Shown here: piece by piece, positions 34,478 to 43,117 of the stretch
Layout of the letters: the number at the start of each line of letters is the position of its first letter
Numbering within the stretch: position 1 is the first letter of the stretch
Assembly: GCA_041394885.1 (NCBI GenBank)
Contig: JAWKHI010000003.1
Coordinates: 124,001 to 188,000 of the forward strand
From: DSOI01 sp041394885
Lineage (GTDB): Bacteria > Acidobacteriota > Terriglobia > Bryobacterales > Bryobacteraceae
Length of the DNA: 64,000 nt
Direction of reading: 5' to 3'
Notes under the pieces: generated by a model
Told to the model about the DNA's origin: nothing
The model's database searches: none
Seen by the model: the letters and a program-made list of their open reading frames with translations, nothing else
Position numbers and translations under genes: made by a program

Positions 34478-35521
34478 TCAGCCGGTTTGAGGGGGGCGCA
34501 GCAGCGTGAAGTGAAACGCCGCCCCCTCACCGTCCGGCAAAGGCTCCGCCCAAATACGTCCTCCCATTCGCTCAACCGCACGCTTGCAAATCGCCAGCCC
34601 CAACCCTGTTCCGCTCCTTTCGGTGTGGAAACGTGTGAAGGCTTTGAAGAGCGAGTGGGCGAGTCTCGGATCGAATCCCAAACCGTTATCTTGAATCGTA
34701 AACCGCCAATGGGCGCCCTCCTCGTGAACCCTGATCTCGACATGCGGAGGTAGTCCCGGCTTGTGATACTTCAGTGCATTGCTGACCAGATTCTGAAAGA
34801 CGATGGAAAGGTCAGAAGGGTTTGCGAGCACCAGGGGAAGCCGGGCGCTCTCGATGCGGGCTCCCTTCTCTTGAATTAGCACCCGAAGATCCCGGATTGT
34901 GGCGTTGAGGACTTCACTCGCGGAGAGCGCGCTCAACTCGGGTACGGGCACGTGCTCCTCGGCCAACTCGAGTTGCGCGTACGCCAGAAGCGAACGCACA
35001 CGGTCATTCATCCGGCGGGCAGCGTCTATGACAGTGTTGAGGACGGCGTTGCCGTCTTCGTCCAGGGTCGCCCCGAGGCGTTTCTGGAGCAATTGCGCGT
35101 GGATGAGAATCATCCGAAGCGGTTCCTGGAGGTCGTGGCTGGCGGCGTAGACCAAACGAGTGGCCGCATCGGTAGTGTCGAAGTCATCATCCATGGCGAA
35201 ACCCTCGACGAAGATCATCGGAGTTCCAGCCATGTCGACAGCCCGCAACTCGAACCGCATCGGGTTTGTGGTTTCAGAAACCGGGCACTCGAAGGTGGCG
35301 AACCCGGACGAAGCAGTCTTCGACACGGCCGCCCGGACCAGCTGAGAAATCGAGGAGTCCGCGCCGCTGCCGAACAAGTAGGATTCCCACAGGAGTTTTC
35401 CATCCTGGATGCCCGGGCTCAGGGCCAGCGAACCCGTGGACCAGAGTTGGCGCACGTGTCCGCCGCTATCGGTGATCGCCATGACACGCGGCCGCGCGTC
35501 CCGCTGTTCGTTTTCTTCCAA
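34478..35521 (-). CDS. Soluble sensor histidine kinase
   Basis: A 347-residue kinase without membrane helices. The first 110 residues form a sensor region resembling a small PAS domain (MAITDSGGHVRQLWSTGS, MRFELRAVDMAGTPMIFVEG). The phosphoacceptor is His129 (YAASHDLQEPLRM). The ATPase part shows NLVSNALKYHKPG, DNGLGFDP and GTGLGLAICKRAVERMGG. The start is a TTG at 35521, chosen for a GGGAG site 8 bases upstream; the frame stays open to 35695. It resembles phytochrome-type and bacteriophytochrome-associated kinases in the core. No partner is adjacent, but several lone receivers lie within 5 kb. Confidence 0.85.
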   Translation of the reverse strand: MEENEQRDARPRVMAITDSGGHVRQLWSTGSLALSPGIQDGKLLWESYLFGSGADSSISQLVRAAVSKTASSGFATFECPVSETTNPMRFELRAVDMAGTPMIFVEGFAMDDDFDTTDAATRLVYAASHDLQEPLRMILIHAQLLQKRLGATLDEDGNAVLNTVIDAARRMNDRVRSLLAYAQLELAEEHVPVPELSALSASEVLNATIRDLRVLIQEKGARIESARLPLVLANPSDLSIVFQNLVSNALKYHKPGLPPHVEIRVHEEGAHWRFTIQDNGLGFDPRLAHSLFKAFTRFHTERSGTGLGLAICKRAVERMGGRIWAEPLPDGEGAAFHFTLLRPPQTG

Positions 35522-35814
35522 CTGATGTTCTCCCAGGAGGGGCTGTAGTTCCGCGAAACGGCTCCAGCCTCCATGCCACGATTGGAATGGTCGAGATTTC
35601 CGTAAGCGAGTGCTCGACGGTCGCTTTGTCCCTGGTAGAACAAGTCCAGAACGGTGGCCAGCGTTCGGCGCTGTGCCTCTGTTTTCGGACCGCAACGGCT
35701 CCCCGCAGATGCGCTCCGCACCTGTCGAAAGGAACCGGCTGTCTCCACTGCCATAACTCAGTGTGCTGGGTCCTCACTCCAGAGGTAAGTGGCTTGCTGT
35801 AAAACGAGGGCGGG

Positions 35815-37674
35815 CTAACGTATTGCGTGCGGAGGCGGGGCGAGACACACGGCGATCCGGAACGGTTCCAATTCGCCACCGGGGCGGAGTGGATCGTAAA
35901 CCGGATCGATATCGAGTTCGATCAACCGAACGGCGCGGGCTTCCACCGCGTCCGCGAGCCGGGAAAAGGCCTTCTCGTGCCTGCCCAGTGTCAACTCGAC
36001 CATCGCAAGCGAGACGGGGCTCACGTATTCCGTCTTACTGGCGTCAAAAAGCCGTTCCAGAAGCTGTTCGGTCTCCGGGCGCCTTCCGGCGGCGGCCAGA
36101 CTCATCGCCAGAACCGCCAGGACGGCGGGTTTTTCATCCACCTGCGTGGCAAGCCTGGCCGTGGCGACGGCCTTTTCCGGCTCTCCGGTCTGCACGTACG
36201 TGCGAGCCAGCCCGAGCAGCGCATGGACATGGTCAGGTTTGTCGCTGAGGACAGCCCTGAACTGATCGGCTGCCTCGGAATACTCGCGGCGGAAGAAACG
36301 CACCCAGCCCAGGTCGGTCCAGGCGTCAATGGAATTCGACGACAATTCCACCGCCAAACTGACGGCGTCCAGAGCTTCATCCAGCCGGCCTTGCGGGGCT
36401 AACAGGTGCACGGCCTCGGAGTGCCGCACGATGGCGTCCCCGATGGCCGCCGCACGTGCCGCATCGAAACACTTCGCCGCTTCAGGCCAATTCCAGTCGC
36501 AGGCAGCGCGAGTGCTGCCGAGTGCGGCTTGGGCGATCGCGGACGCTGGATCGAGTTCGAGCGCCCGTTCGACGGCTGCCTTCACCAATGGCCATCCTTG
36601 GTGGGGTGCGCGGATTTCCTGCCACAGGAGCTTGATTCGCGTCCGCGCCAGAGCCGCGAAGGCGGGGCCGTAGCTCGGATCGGCTTCCACGGCGGTCTGC
36701 AGGCGAAGCTCGCTTTCGAGGAGTTCCCCGGTCAAGGTGCTTCGCTGCAGCTGCAGTCCTTGCAGAAACGCCCGATACGCCTCAGGATGTTCGGTCTGGC
36801 GGCGGCGAAGCAAGCCGGCAACGGGAGAGCGGTTCTGCTTCCGGACCGTTTCGACGATGGCGGTCGCGATTCTCTCCTGGACTTCGAACAGATCTTCGAG
36901 TTCCGTGTCGTAGATCTCTGACCACAGGTGGAAGCCCGTGCTCGCGCTGGTCAACTGTGCGGTGACGCGCATCTTTTTTCCCTGCTTGCGCAGGCTACCT
37001 TCCATCACCGCGGTAACGCCCAGGTCGGCGCCGACCTTGCGAACATCCTGGCCGCCGCCCTTGAACTGAAACGCCGAACTGCGCGAGGCAACCTGGAGAT
37101 CAGGCACACGCGTGAGCGCGTGGATCAACTCTTCGGTGAGGCCATCGCAGAAGTAACCCTGGTCGCCGTCTTCGGTCATATCGATGAACGGAAGAACGGC
37201 GATGGCGGTGCCCTGCTCGACTCCAGGAGGTGGCTGCGCCTTCGGAGACTCGGGCGTGGCGCCTTCCACACGGGCACAGAATGCCGGCCGGTAGCCGCGC
37301 TTGCCAAGGTCGATGAGAACAGGGTCGTGCTCGCCTTCGCCGGCGTAGTATTCGGTGAGGCGGCCGCGGAGCCGTCTGGCTTCCACGCGAACGATCGGGT
37401 CAAGCCGGACATCGAAACTTTCCGGTTTCTGGAATACCTGACGTCCGATCTCATACTCCTTGAGCCCCTCGCCTTTCTGCTCGAGGGTGTCGGTGACCAC
37501 GTAGGTCAGGAACCGCGAAAGTTGAGGGGAACGTTTGAACAGCTCAGATGCGAGAATCTTCTCGAGTTGAGCCTTGACCGCTTTGGGCGCGATGTCTCCT
37601 GGCGCAAGACACTGGGGTTCGGCCACTTCCGGAGTGGAAGTGGGCCCACTTCCACTACTCGGGTTTTTGGTCAT
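35815..37674 (-). CDS. TolB-like/TPR regulator with acidobacterial N-terminal domain
   Basis: A 619-residue protein without signal peptide or membrane helix. Residues 30-130 form an N-terminal helical/winged-helix-like domain (LFKRSPQLSRFLTYVVTDTL, YEIGRQVFQKPESFDVRLDP, IVRVEARRLRGRLTEYY) common in acidobacterial regulators, where it may bind DNA. Residues about 155-280 are a TolB/FlgO-like domain (IAVLPFIDMTEDGDQGYFCDGL, ASRSSAFQFKGGGQDVR). The rest is TPR repeats. The layout resembles 'adenylate-cyclase-associated TolB-TPR' proteins but lacks a cyclase. Function is likely regulatory through protein contacts; targets unknown. Confidence 0.82.
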   Translation of the reverse strand: MTKNPSSGSGPTSTPEVAEPQCLAPGDIAPKAVKAQLEKILASELFKRSPQLSRFLTYVVTDTLEQKGEGLKEYEIGRQVFQKPESFDVRLDPIVRVEARRLRGRLTEYYAGEGEHDPVLIDLGKRGYRPAFCARVEGATPESPKAQPPPGVEQGTAIAVLPFIDMTEDGDQGYFCDGLTEELIHALTRVPDLQVASRSSAFQFKGGGQDVRKVGADLGVTAVMEGSLRKQGKKMRVTAQLTSASTGFHLWSEIYDTELEDLFEVQERIATAIVETVRKQNRSPVAGLLRRRQTEHPEAYRAFLQGLQLQRSTLTGELLESELRLQTAVEADPSYGPAFAALARTRIKLLWQEIRAPHQGWPLVKAAVERALELDPASAIAQAALGSTRAACDWNWPEAAKCFDAARAAAIGDAIVRHSEAVHLLAPQGRLDEALDAVSLAVELSSNSIDAWTDLGWVRFFRREYSEAADQFRAVLSDKPDHVHALLGLARTYVQTGEPEKAVATARLATQVDEKPAVLAVLAMSLAAAGRRPETEQLLERLFDASKTEYVSPVSLAMVELTLGRHEKAFSRLADAVEARAVRLIELDIDPVYDPLRPGGELEPFRIAVCLAPPPHAIR

Positions 37675-37715
37675 GGTTCGATAAGTATAGCAGCGCGGAA
37701 TTGGCAGTCCGGCGA

Positions 37716-38801
37716 CTAGAATCCGTTGTCATGTACGGACCCTATGGAGTCCGAACCCGCGCGAATCGAGAACGTTACGGTCACGCCTTGGCCAGGCACT
37801 CCATCCAGCCAGATGCGCCCCGCCCAACCGGAAACGATTCGCCGGCATATGGCAAGGCCCAGTCCAAGCCGGCCGTTCTCGTGCGGAGACAGCCGGGCAA
37901 AAATCTCAAAGACTGTCTCGTGATAGAGGGGATCGATCCCGATACCGTTGTCGGTCACCTGGAATAGCCACCAACCTCCTGCTCGCCGGGCGGTGATTAC
38001 CACCGATAGCGCTCTGTTTGGAAATCGATTCTGGTTCGCGTTCCGCAGCAGGTGCTCGAAAACCGTTATCAGGCCGGCGCGCTGCCCGGTAACGATTGGC
38101 AAAGGCGAGTCTGACAGGGCGCCGGTGGGCGGTAGTGGGGGAACCAGACGCTCCGCGGCTTCCGCGACGCATTCGTTGACGTCGAGAAGTTCGAAGCGGG
38201 AATCGTCCGCCGCCGCGTATTCAGATAGACCATCGAGCAGCGCCCCCATGCGCTCGACGTTCCTCCGGAGGTCTGCCAGCAGCGCCCGTCCAGAGGCGTC
38301 GAGAGCGCCTTCCAACATCCGGCCGAGCAGCTGCGCACTGGTGTGGATGCCGCGTAGGGGCTCCAAAAGGTTGTGGCTCGCTACACGCTCCAACTGCTGG
38401 AAGTCATCCTGCGGATGCGATCCATCGACAAGCACGTTGCAGAAATCCGGCTTGATCAGCCCGGCCGCAAGAACAGACCGGCCGCCGTTTGCTCCGGTCA
38501 TTGGAATGAGGGTGCAATTCCCCAGAGCGCATCGGACCACCTGGCGGTTCGAGCGGGCTGTCAGAACAGCGCCGCGGAGTTGTTCACTTTCGCCGGGGCG
38601 CAAGGGCACCCAAAACCAATCCCACAGAAATCCACCGGGAGCCTTCCCAGGATCCAGACCCGCCGCCCTTCGCACGCGCTGGTTGCAGGCCAGGATCGAA
38701 CCCTCTTCATTCAGAAGAGCGACCGGGAAGGGGACCTCGTCCAGGTCCCACGACAAGCGGCCGGCGCCGGTGAGTAGTTTGGGTTGAATGGAGAAGTACA
38801 T
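37716..38801 (-). CDS. Soluble histidine kinase with an altered H box
   Basis: A 361-residue protein. A PAS-like domain at about 20-120 (FPVALLNEEGSILACNQRV) precedes a HisKA region with His143 in ERVASHNLLEPLRG. The residue after the His is Asn144, where nearly all kinases have Asp or Glu, a residue needed for phosphatase and often phosphotransfer chemistry. The ATPase domain appears intact (FEHLLRNANQNR, DNGIGIDP, GRLGLGLAICRRIV). An AAGG site precedes the ATG. It lies downstream of the lone receiver at 38846 and reads the same way, so the two may be partners. Confidence 0.87.
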   Translation of the reverse strand: MYFSIQPKLLTGAGRLSWDLDEVPFPVALLNEEGSILACNQRVRRAAGLDPGKAPGGFLWDWFWVPLRPGESEQLRGAVLTARSNRQVVRCALGNCTLIPMTGANGGRSVLAAGLIKPDFCNVLVDGSHPQDDFQQLERVASHNLLEPLRGIHTSAQLLGRMLEGALDASGRALLADLRRNVERMGALLDGLSEYAAADDSRFELLDVNECVAEAAERLVPPLPPTGALSDSPLPIVTGQRAGLITVFEHLLRNANQNRFPNRALSVVITARRAGGWWLFQVTDNGIGIDPLYHETVFEIFARLSPHENGRLGLGLAICRRIVSGWAGRIWLDGVPGQGVTVTFSIRAGSDSIGSVHDNGF

Positions 38802-38845
38802 GCAAGGCGCCTTCCTGCTGAGTGGACCGTCAAGGGCAAGTTGTG

Positions 38846-39253
38846 TTACCGCGGTTCGGCCTTTGCCAAAGCGTAGAGACGCTGCGCCAGGACATCGTAG
38901 CCGTCCAGATCGGCCGGCTTTCCGAGGATGATGGCTCCCTTGCTTTCGAGCGCGGAGCCGATACTAGGCGGCAGCGCCGACGACAGCACAACGATGGCCG
39001 GCTTACAACGGCTGGAGCGGTAACGGTCGAGTAGCGCCATCGCCAGACGGTCACCCTCCACGCCAGGCATCCGCCAGTCGATGAGAACCAGATCGTACGA
39101 GGAGGGGGCAGCACCGGGAATGGTTTCGAGAGCGGACTCTCCATCGCAAATCGAGGTGAACTCAGCGTCACAGACGGGTTCGAAGGCGCGCCGCAGCAGG
39201 TCGATATCGCCACGGTTGTCGTCGATAATAAGGACGCGCAGACGGTTGTGCAT
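38846..39253 (-). CDS. Stand-alone receiver-domain response regulator
   Basis: A 135-residue single receiver: acidic pocket IIDDN, phosphoacceptor Asp59 (LVLIDWRMPGVEGD), Ser/Thr switch at VVLSSALPP and Lys in ILGKPADLDG. There is no output domain. It lies 44 bases upstream of the altered histidine kinase in the same direction, so a shared transcript is likely. Confidence 0.92.
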   Translation of the reverse strand: MHNRLRVLIIDDNRGDIDLLRRAFEPVCDAEFTSICDGESALETIPGAAPSSYDLVLIDWRMPGVEGDRLAMALLDRYRSSRCKPAIVVLSSALPPSIGSALESKGAIILGKPADLDGYDVLAQRLYALAKAEPR

Positions 39254-39401
39254 GGCTCTGGGCAGGTTTGAAACAGGGTAGCACCGGTGCTCCTGTCGGT
39301 GTGCCGTCCATAGGGAAGATTCTTCCCAATGGGAAATCCGGCTGGAATTTTCGAAGCGATCATGGCCGCCGTGGGGCGCTTGTTTTCAACGACATACGTG
39401 T

Positions 39402-39417
39402 TGGCGCACCGATTGCC
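39402..39417 (+). promoter_or_regulatory. Sigma-54-like -24/-12 element
   Basis: TGGC at 39402-39405 and TTGC at 39413-39416 reproduce the -24/-12 layout, with exactly ten bases between the GG and the GC. The predicted start point would fall almost on the sigma-factor ATG, which weakens the case. A sigma-54 activator gene lies 1.1 kb downstream. Confidence 0.3.
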
Positions 39418-39429
39418 CCATGAAAGGGC

Positions 39430-39918
39430 ATGATGACGCCAGATAGATTTGCCAATGCTTATCGGAACGGCCTCCAGTCGACTACCCGGCTACTATTGTC
39501 GAAGGGCATCGTGCTGGAAGATGCCGAAGAATATGCGCAGACCGCATGGGCCAGGGGCTGGGAAGCCCGCGCCCAACTGAAGGATGAAGATCGCGTGGTG
39601 CAATGGGTGAATAGCATTGCCATCAACACGATGTGCAACGCGCTGCGCCGCTCCAAGAGATTCGAGGCGCTGGATGACAAGCGAACTCGAGTGGCAAGAA
39701 CGGAGTCGATCGCTGACAAAGTGGACGCTCAAAAACTTCTCGCTCGATGCTCGGAGTTAGACCGGTCATTGATCCTCCACCGTTACGCCGGCGGCTTCGA
39801 GATGGAGGAGATCGCACACAGGCACGGGCTCAGCGGAGTTGCCACGCGAGTTCGGATTCACCGGGCCAAGGTGGCGCTACGCCGGTTTACGGACCGGGAA
39901 CTACCATTGGCGGCATAG
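39430..39918 (+). CDS. Sigma-70-family RNA polymerase sigma factor, ECF-like
   Basis: A 162-residue short sigma factor. Region 2 lies at about 10-80 (VLEDAEEYAQTAWARGWEAR, VVQWVNSIAINTMCNALRRS) and region 4 at about 105-155, with the helix-turn-helix EMEEIAHRHGLSGVATRVRIHRAKVALR. Regions 1 and 3 are missing, as in ECF factors. No anti-sigma factor is adjacent, which is unusual; control may come from the surrounding two-component genes. The second ATG (39433) is equally possible as start. Confidence 0.87.
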   Translation: MMTPDRFANAYRNGLQSTTRLLLSKGIVLEDAEEYAQTAWARGWEARAQLKDEDRVVQWVNSIAINTMCNALRRSKRFEALDDKRTRVARTESIADKVDAQKLLARCSELDRSLILHRYAGGFEMEEIAHRHGLSGVATRVRIHRAKVALRRFTDRELPLAA

Positions 39919-39941
39919 AAGGTCTAACTCTAGGAGGAACC

Positions 39942-39992
39942 GTGAACCGTGTGGACCATATAGATCTTCAGTCGCGAAAGGGCTCGTTGTAG
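39942..39992 (+). CDS. Possible 16-residue leader peptide
   Basis: A perfect AGGAGG (39932-39937) lies 4 bases before a GTG that opens a frame of 16 codons ending in TAG. It sits between the sigma factor and the lone receiver. The ribosome site is far better than those of the neighbouring genes, so it may be a translated leader. No homologue is known to me. Confidence 0.3.
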   Translation: MNRVDHIDLQSRKGSL

Positions 39993-40068
39993 GATGGTTG
40001 CAAGCGCCGGCGGCAACCGGGAGCCTGAGCAAAGAGACCCGGCTGAGCAAGGAGACAAGCGATCGACG

Positions 40069-40518
40069 ATGAATGAGGGAAGTGGTACACATGCCGTGGA
40101 GGGCGGCTTGGTGTTACTGGTGGAAGACAATCCCGCCGACGTATTCCTCGTCCGCGAAGCGCTCAAGCTTCACGAACTGAACGTCGATCTCTCTGTATGT
40201 GACGATGGGGAAAAAGCGGTGCAATGGATCCGGTCGCATGGTCCGCCATCGCAAGCGCCCGTTGCCGTGGTGCTCGATCTGAATCTGCCTCGGCGCAGCG
40301 GCGCAGACGTGCTCGAAGCGATCCGGTCTTCCGCCTGTCTCAGAGATACGCCCGTTATCATTTTCACCTCTTCCAACTCCCAGCGGGACCGGGACCTCCA
40401 GCACCGCTATCCGAACACGCGCTACCTGCGAAAGTCCGCGGACTTCGACGAATTCATGCGAATCGGGGAATTGCTCAAGGAAGCCCTGGGTCCGGACGCC
40501 GGGCGGGCCGATGCGTGA
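40069..40518 (+). CDS. Stand-alone receiver of the Rcp1 type
   Basis: A 149-residue single receiver with VEDNPADVFLVREAL, phosphoacceptor Asp70 (VVLDLNLPRRSG), the Thr/Ser switch IIFTSSNSQRD and Lys in YLRKSADFDEFM. This is the Rcp1/phytochrome-partner pattern, which usually receives phosphate from soluble kinases such as those nearby. Its TGA overlaps the GTG of the sigma-54 activator gene (GTGA), coupling the two. Start chosen at the ATG 40069 because AAGGAG lies upstream, although 14 bases away. Confidence 0.9.
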   Translation: MNEGSGTHAVEGGLVLLVEDNPADVFLVREALKLHELNVDLSVCDDGEKAVQWIRSHGPPSQAPVAVVLDLNLPRRSGADVLEAIRSSACLRDTPVIIFTSSNSQRDRDLQHRYPNTRYLRKSADFDEFMRIGELLKEALGPDAGRADA

Positions 40519-41945
40519 GTGGATCCGGTAAACTACTCCCTTCAGGAGGAACACATTGGCCTCCTGCTGGACAGGCTTTGCGAATACTGGTCGTCGACGA
40601 CGATAAACAACAACGCGACTCGATGATTTCCATCGTGAGCGGATGGGGCCATGAAACTGCCGGCGCCATCAATGGCGTGGACGCTCTGGAGGTGATGGAA
40701 CGCTTCGAGCCGTCTGTCATCCTCACGGACCTGAAGATGCCGCGAATGGACGGCTTCGAACTGCTACGGCGTCTCCGTGAATCCGGCAACTTTCCCCCCA
40801 CGATCGTCCTGACGGCCTTCGGCAGCCTGGATATGGCCCTTTCCACCGTCCATGACCTGGGCGGATTTTGGTTCCTCGAGAAACCGGTGAGCGTCAACGC
40901 ACTGGAACTGCTTTTGGAGAGGGCGGGCGCGCAATCGAACCTCGTCAAGGAGAACCAAATCCTGCGGCGGGACCTGAGCCTGCGCGGCGTGCTGTGTGAC
41001 CTGGTGGGAGTGTCCGCCCCGATGCAGGAGGTCTTCCAGACTATCCGCCAGGTAGCGCCCACCGATGCGCCAGTCCTGATTACGGGAGAGAGCGGAACTG
41101 GCAAGGAACTGGCGGCTCGCGCCATTCATTCGCTCAGTCCGCGCAAGGGCGGTCCCTTCATCGCGGTGAATTGTGCCGCTCTCCCGGAGACTCTGGTGGA
41201 GAGCGAGATTTTCGGCCACGAGAAGGGTGCGTTTACCGGTGCCTCAGACCGCCGCATCGGCTGTATCGAGATGGCCGAGAATGGCACACTGTTTTTGGAC
41301 GAGTTGGCGGAAATGCCCGTGCAGATGCAGGCGAAGCTTCTTCGCGTGCTGCAGGATTTCCGCTACCGCAGGCTCGGGGGGAAGCAGGAAATGGTAGCCG
41401 ACGTTCGGGTAGTGGCAGCCACCAACCGACCGCCGAAAGAGGCGATCGAGCAGGGCAGCCTGCGCGAGGATCTATACTACCGGCTGACGGTGTTCCACAT
41501 CGCTCTTCCCCCGCTCCGAGATCGGCCCGAGGATATCGAACCCCTTGTTCAGGCCATGGTGAACACGTTCAACGCGAAGTATCAAACCAAGGTCACCGCG
41601 CCCGATGGGGTGGCACTCGAGTTCCTGCGGTCCCGACGGTGGGATGGAAACGTCCGGGAACTCCGTAACGTGCTCGAGAGAGCCGTGATCGTGGCAGGCG
41701 AAGGCGAGTTGACACCTGCGCACCTGCAACCCGCCCATCGTGGCGCGCCTATGGCGGCCGACTCGAGCAACGGTCTGGGCGTGGCGGTGGGGATGACGAT
41801 CGACGAAGCCGAGCAGTTGCTGATCGAAGCAACCCTCGAGCACGCCGGCAACAACAAGACGCGCGCGGCAGCCATCCTCGGTATTTCCGCAAAAACGCTA
41901 CACGCGAAGCTCAGGCAATACCGCCTGCAAAGCGCGGATGAATGA
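40515..41945 (+). CDS. NtrC-family sigma-54-dependent response regulator
   Basis: A 476-residue activator in three parts. The receiver has VVDDDKQQRD and Asp72 (ILTDLKMPRMDG). The AAA+ domain has Walker A GESGTGKE (191-198) and the sigma-54 contact loop GAFTGA (238-243), plus LFLDELAEM. A Fis-type helix-turn-helix lies at the end (KTRAAAILGISAKTLHAKLRQY). It should activate sigma-54 promoters when phosphorylated. I take GTG 40515, which overlaps the upstream stop; a strong AGGAGG at 40544 instead serves a TTG in another frame (see findings). The stop overlaps the next gene by 8 bases. Confidence 0.92.
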   Translation: MSGSGKLLPSGGTHWPPAGQALRILVVDDDKQQRDSMISIVSGWGHETAGAINGVDALEVMERFEPSVILTDLKMPRMDGFELLRRLRESGNFPPTIVLTAFGSLDMALSTVHDLGGFWFLEKPVSVNALELLLERAGAQSNLVKENQILRRDLSLRGVLCDLVGVSAPMQEVFQTIRQVAPTDAPVLITGESGTGKELAARAIHSLSPRKGGPFIAVNCAALPETLVESEIFGHEKGAFTGASDRRIGCIEMAENGTLFLDELAEMPVQMQAKLLRVLQDFRYRRLGGKQEMVADVRVVAATNRPPKEAIEQGSLREDLYYRLTVFHIALPPLRDRPEDIEPLVQAMVNTFNAKYQTKVTAPDGVALEFLRSRRWDGNVRELRNVLERAVIVAGEGELTPAHLQPAHRGAPMAADSSNGLGVAVGMTIDEAEQLLIEATLEHAGNNKTRAAAILGISAKTLHAKLRQYRLQSADE

Positions 41946-42585
41946 GGATATGCAGCCTGGCGACGAATTGATCCTGGCGATCGTTCACGACCTGCGCGCC
42001 GGACTCCGGCGCAGCCTCACCAGCGCGCAAATGCTCGATCGATCCGCCGGCGCCAAACTGGATGCGGAGCCGCGCCAGCTTCTGGCGGCCGTCATCGAGG
42101 CGAACAAGGATTCCGACCGGTTTCTCGGGCGGCTCTCCGACTTCGCGAATGCCTCTCACATCAGTGACGGGCGTCCGATCCCGCTCCAGGCGGCGCTGCA
42201 AATCGCCGCGCAACAGTTTCCTTCTTTTCCGGTGCAACTGCCCGACAGCCTTGCCACCGCCAATGCCGCGGTGCCGCGCGAGTTCGTGCGGCTCTTCGCG
42301 GAGTTGTTCGACAACGGGCTGAAGTTCTCCGGAGGCAGCCCTTTGGCTGTTGGCGTCACCCCGGAAACCGTCGAAATCGCAGATTCCGGCATCGGGGTCC
42401 ATGCGGGCGAGGAAGAACGAATTTTCGAACCGCTCGTGCGTTTGCACTCCCGGGACCTCTATCCAGGGTTTGGGCTCGGCCTTGCGATCTGCCGGCGGAT
42501 TGCCGGCGCGGCGGGTGCGAGCGTTCGGATCGTCGCGAATTCGCCGGCCGGCGCGCGCGCCATCGTAACTCTCCCCTCGGCGTAA
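41938..42585 (+). CDS. Small soluble histidine kinase
   Basis: A 215-residue minimal kinase: a dimerisation helix with the phosphoacceptor in LAIVHDLRAGLRRSL (His17), then an ATPase domain with LFDNGLKFSGG, IADSGIGV and GFGLGLAICRRIAG. There is no sensor domain. It overlaps the sigma-54 regulator by 8 bases (ATGAATGA), so it is probably the cognate kinase, controlled by another sensing protein or by direct binding. Confidence 0.88.
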   Translation: MNEDMQPGDELILAIVHDLRAGLRRSLTSAQMLDRSAGAKLDAEPRQLLAAVIEANKDSDRFLGRLSDFANASHISDGRPIPLQAALQIAAQQFPSFPVQLPDSLATANAAVPREFVRLFAELFDNGLKFSGGSPLAVGVTPETVEIADSGIGVHAGEEERIFEPLVRLHSRDLYPGFGLGLAICRRIAGAAGASVRIVANSPAGARAIVTLPSA

Positions 42586-42660
42586 CGCACGCCTCCGAGG
42601 CGAGTCTCCGAAGAGAGAGGCACAGCCTCGAAACGAAAACTACAAGCAAGGAGAAATGAA

Positions 42661-43020
42661 ATGGCCAAACCCGTAGTGCTTTCCGCCGGAACTCTCGCCG
42701 GAGACCCCGTCGTCAACCGGAAGGGCGAGGATCTCGGCAAAATCGAGGAAATTATGGTCGACTTGGCTTCGGGCCGCGTGGCGTACGCGGTGCTGAGCTT
42801 CGGCGGCTTCCTCGGCATGGGCGACAAACTGTTCGCCATCCCGTGGCAATCGCTCCAGATCGATACGGTGAGCAAACGCGCGATTCTGGATCTATCCAAG
42901 GAGCGCTTGGAGAGTGCGCCAGGTTTCGACAAGGACAACTGGCCGAATATGGCGGACCGCATCTGGGGAGAATCCGTATATACCCACTACGGCCACCGTC
43001 CGTATTGGCAGAACCCCTAG
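42661..43020 (+). CDS. PRC-barrel domain protein
   Basis: A 119-residue protein with one PRC-barrel domain (residues 8-85): LAGDPVVNRKGEDLGKIEEI, VAYAVLSFGGFLGMGDKLFA and IPWQSLQID. Such free-standing PRC-barrels are stress-linked in many soil bacteria. A perfect AAGGAG site lies 7 bases before the ATG. The C-terminal tail is rich in aromatic residues (SVYTHYGHRPYWQNP), a variant seen in other stand-alone members. Confidence 0.92.
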   Translation: MAKPVVLSAGTLAGDPVVNRKGEDLGKIEEIMVDLASGRVAYAVLSFGGFLGMGDKLFAIPWQSLQIDTVSKRAILDLSKERLESAPGFDKDNWPNMADRIWGESVYTHYGHRPYWQNP

Positions 43021-43117
43021 CGCCTGGCGAGCTGAAAACCAAGGCGAAAGCCCAGGCGAAAACAAGGTGGCGGCGTCCCGAGTGGGTAACGCCGCCACGG
43101 GCCGCCCGGCACGGCGC

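Noticed and set aside
40224..40514. Upstream extension of the sigma-54 activator frame inside the receiver gene
   Set aside because: It overlaps the well-defined lone receiver in another phase and lacks protein-like sequence. The GTG at 40515 is the plausible start.
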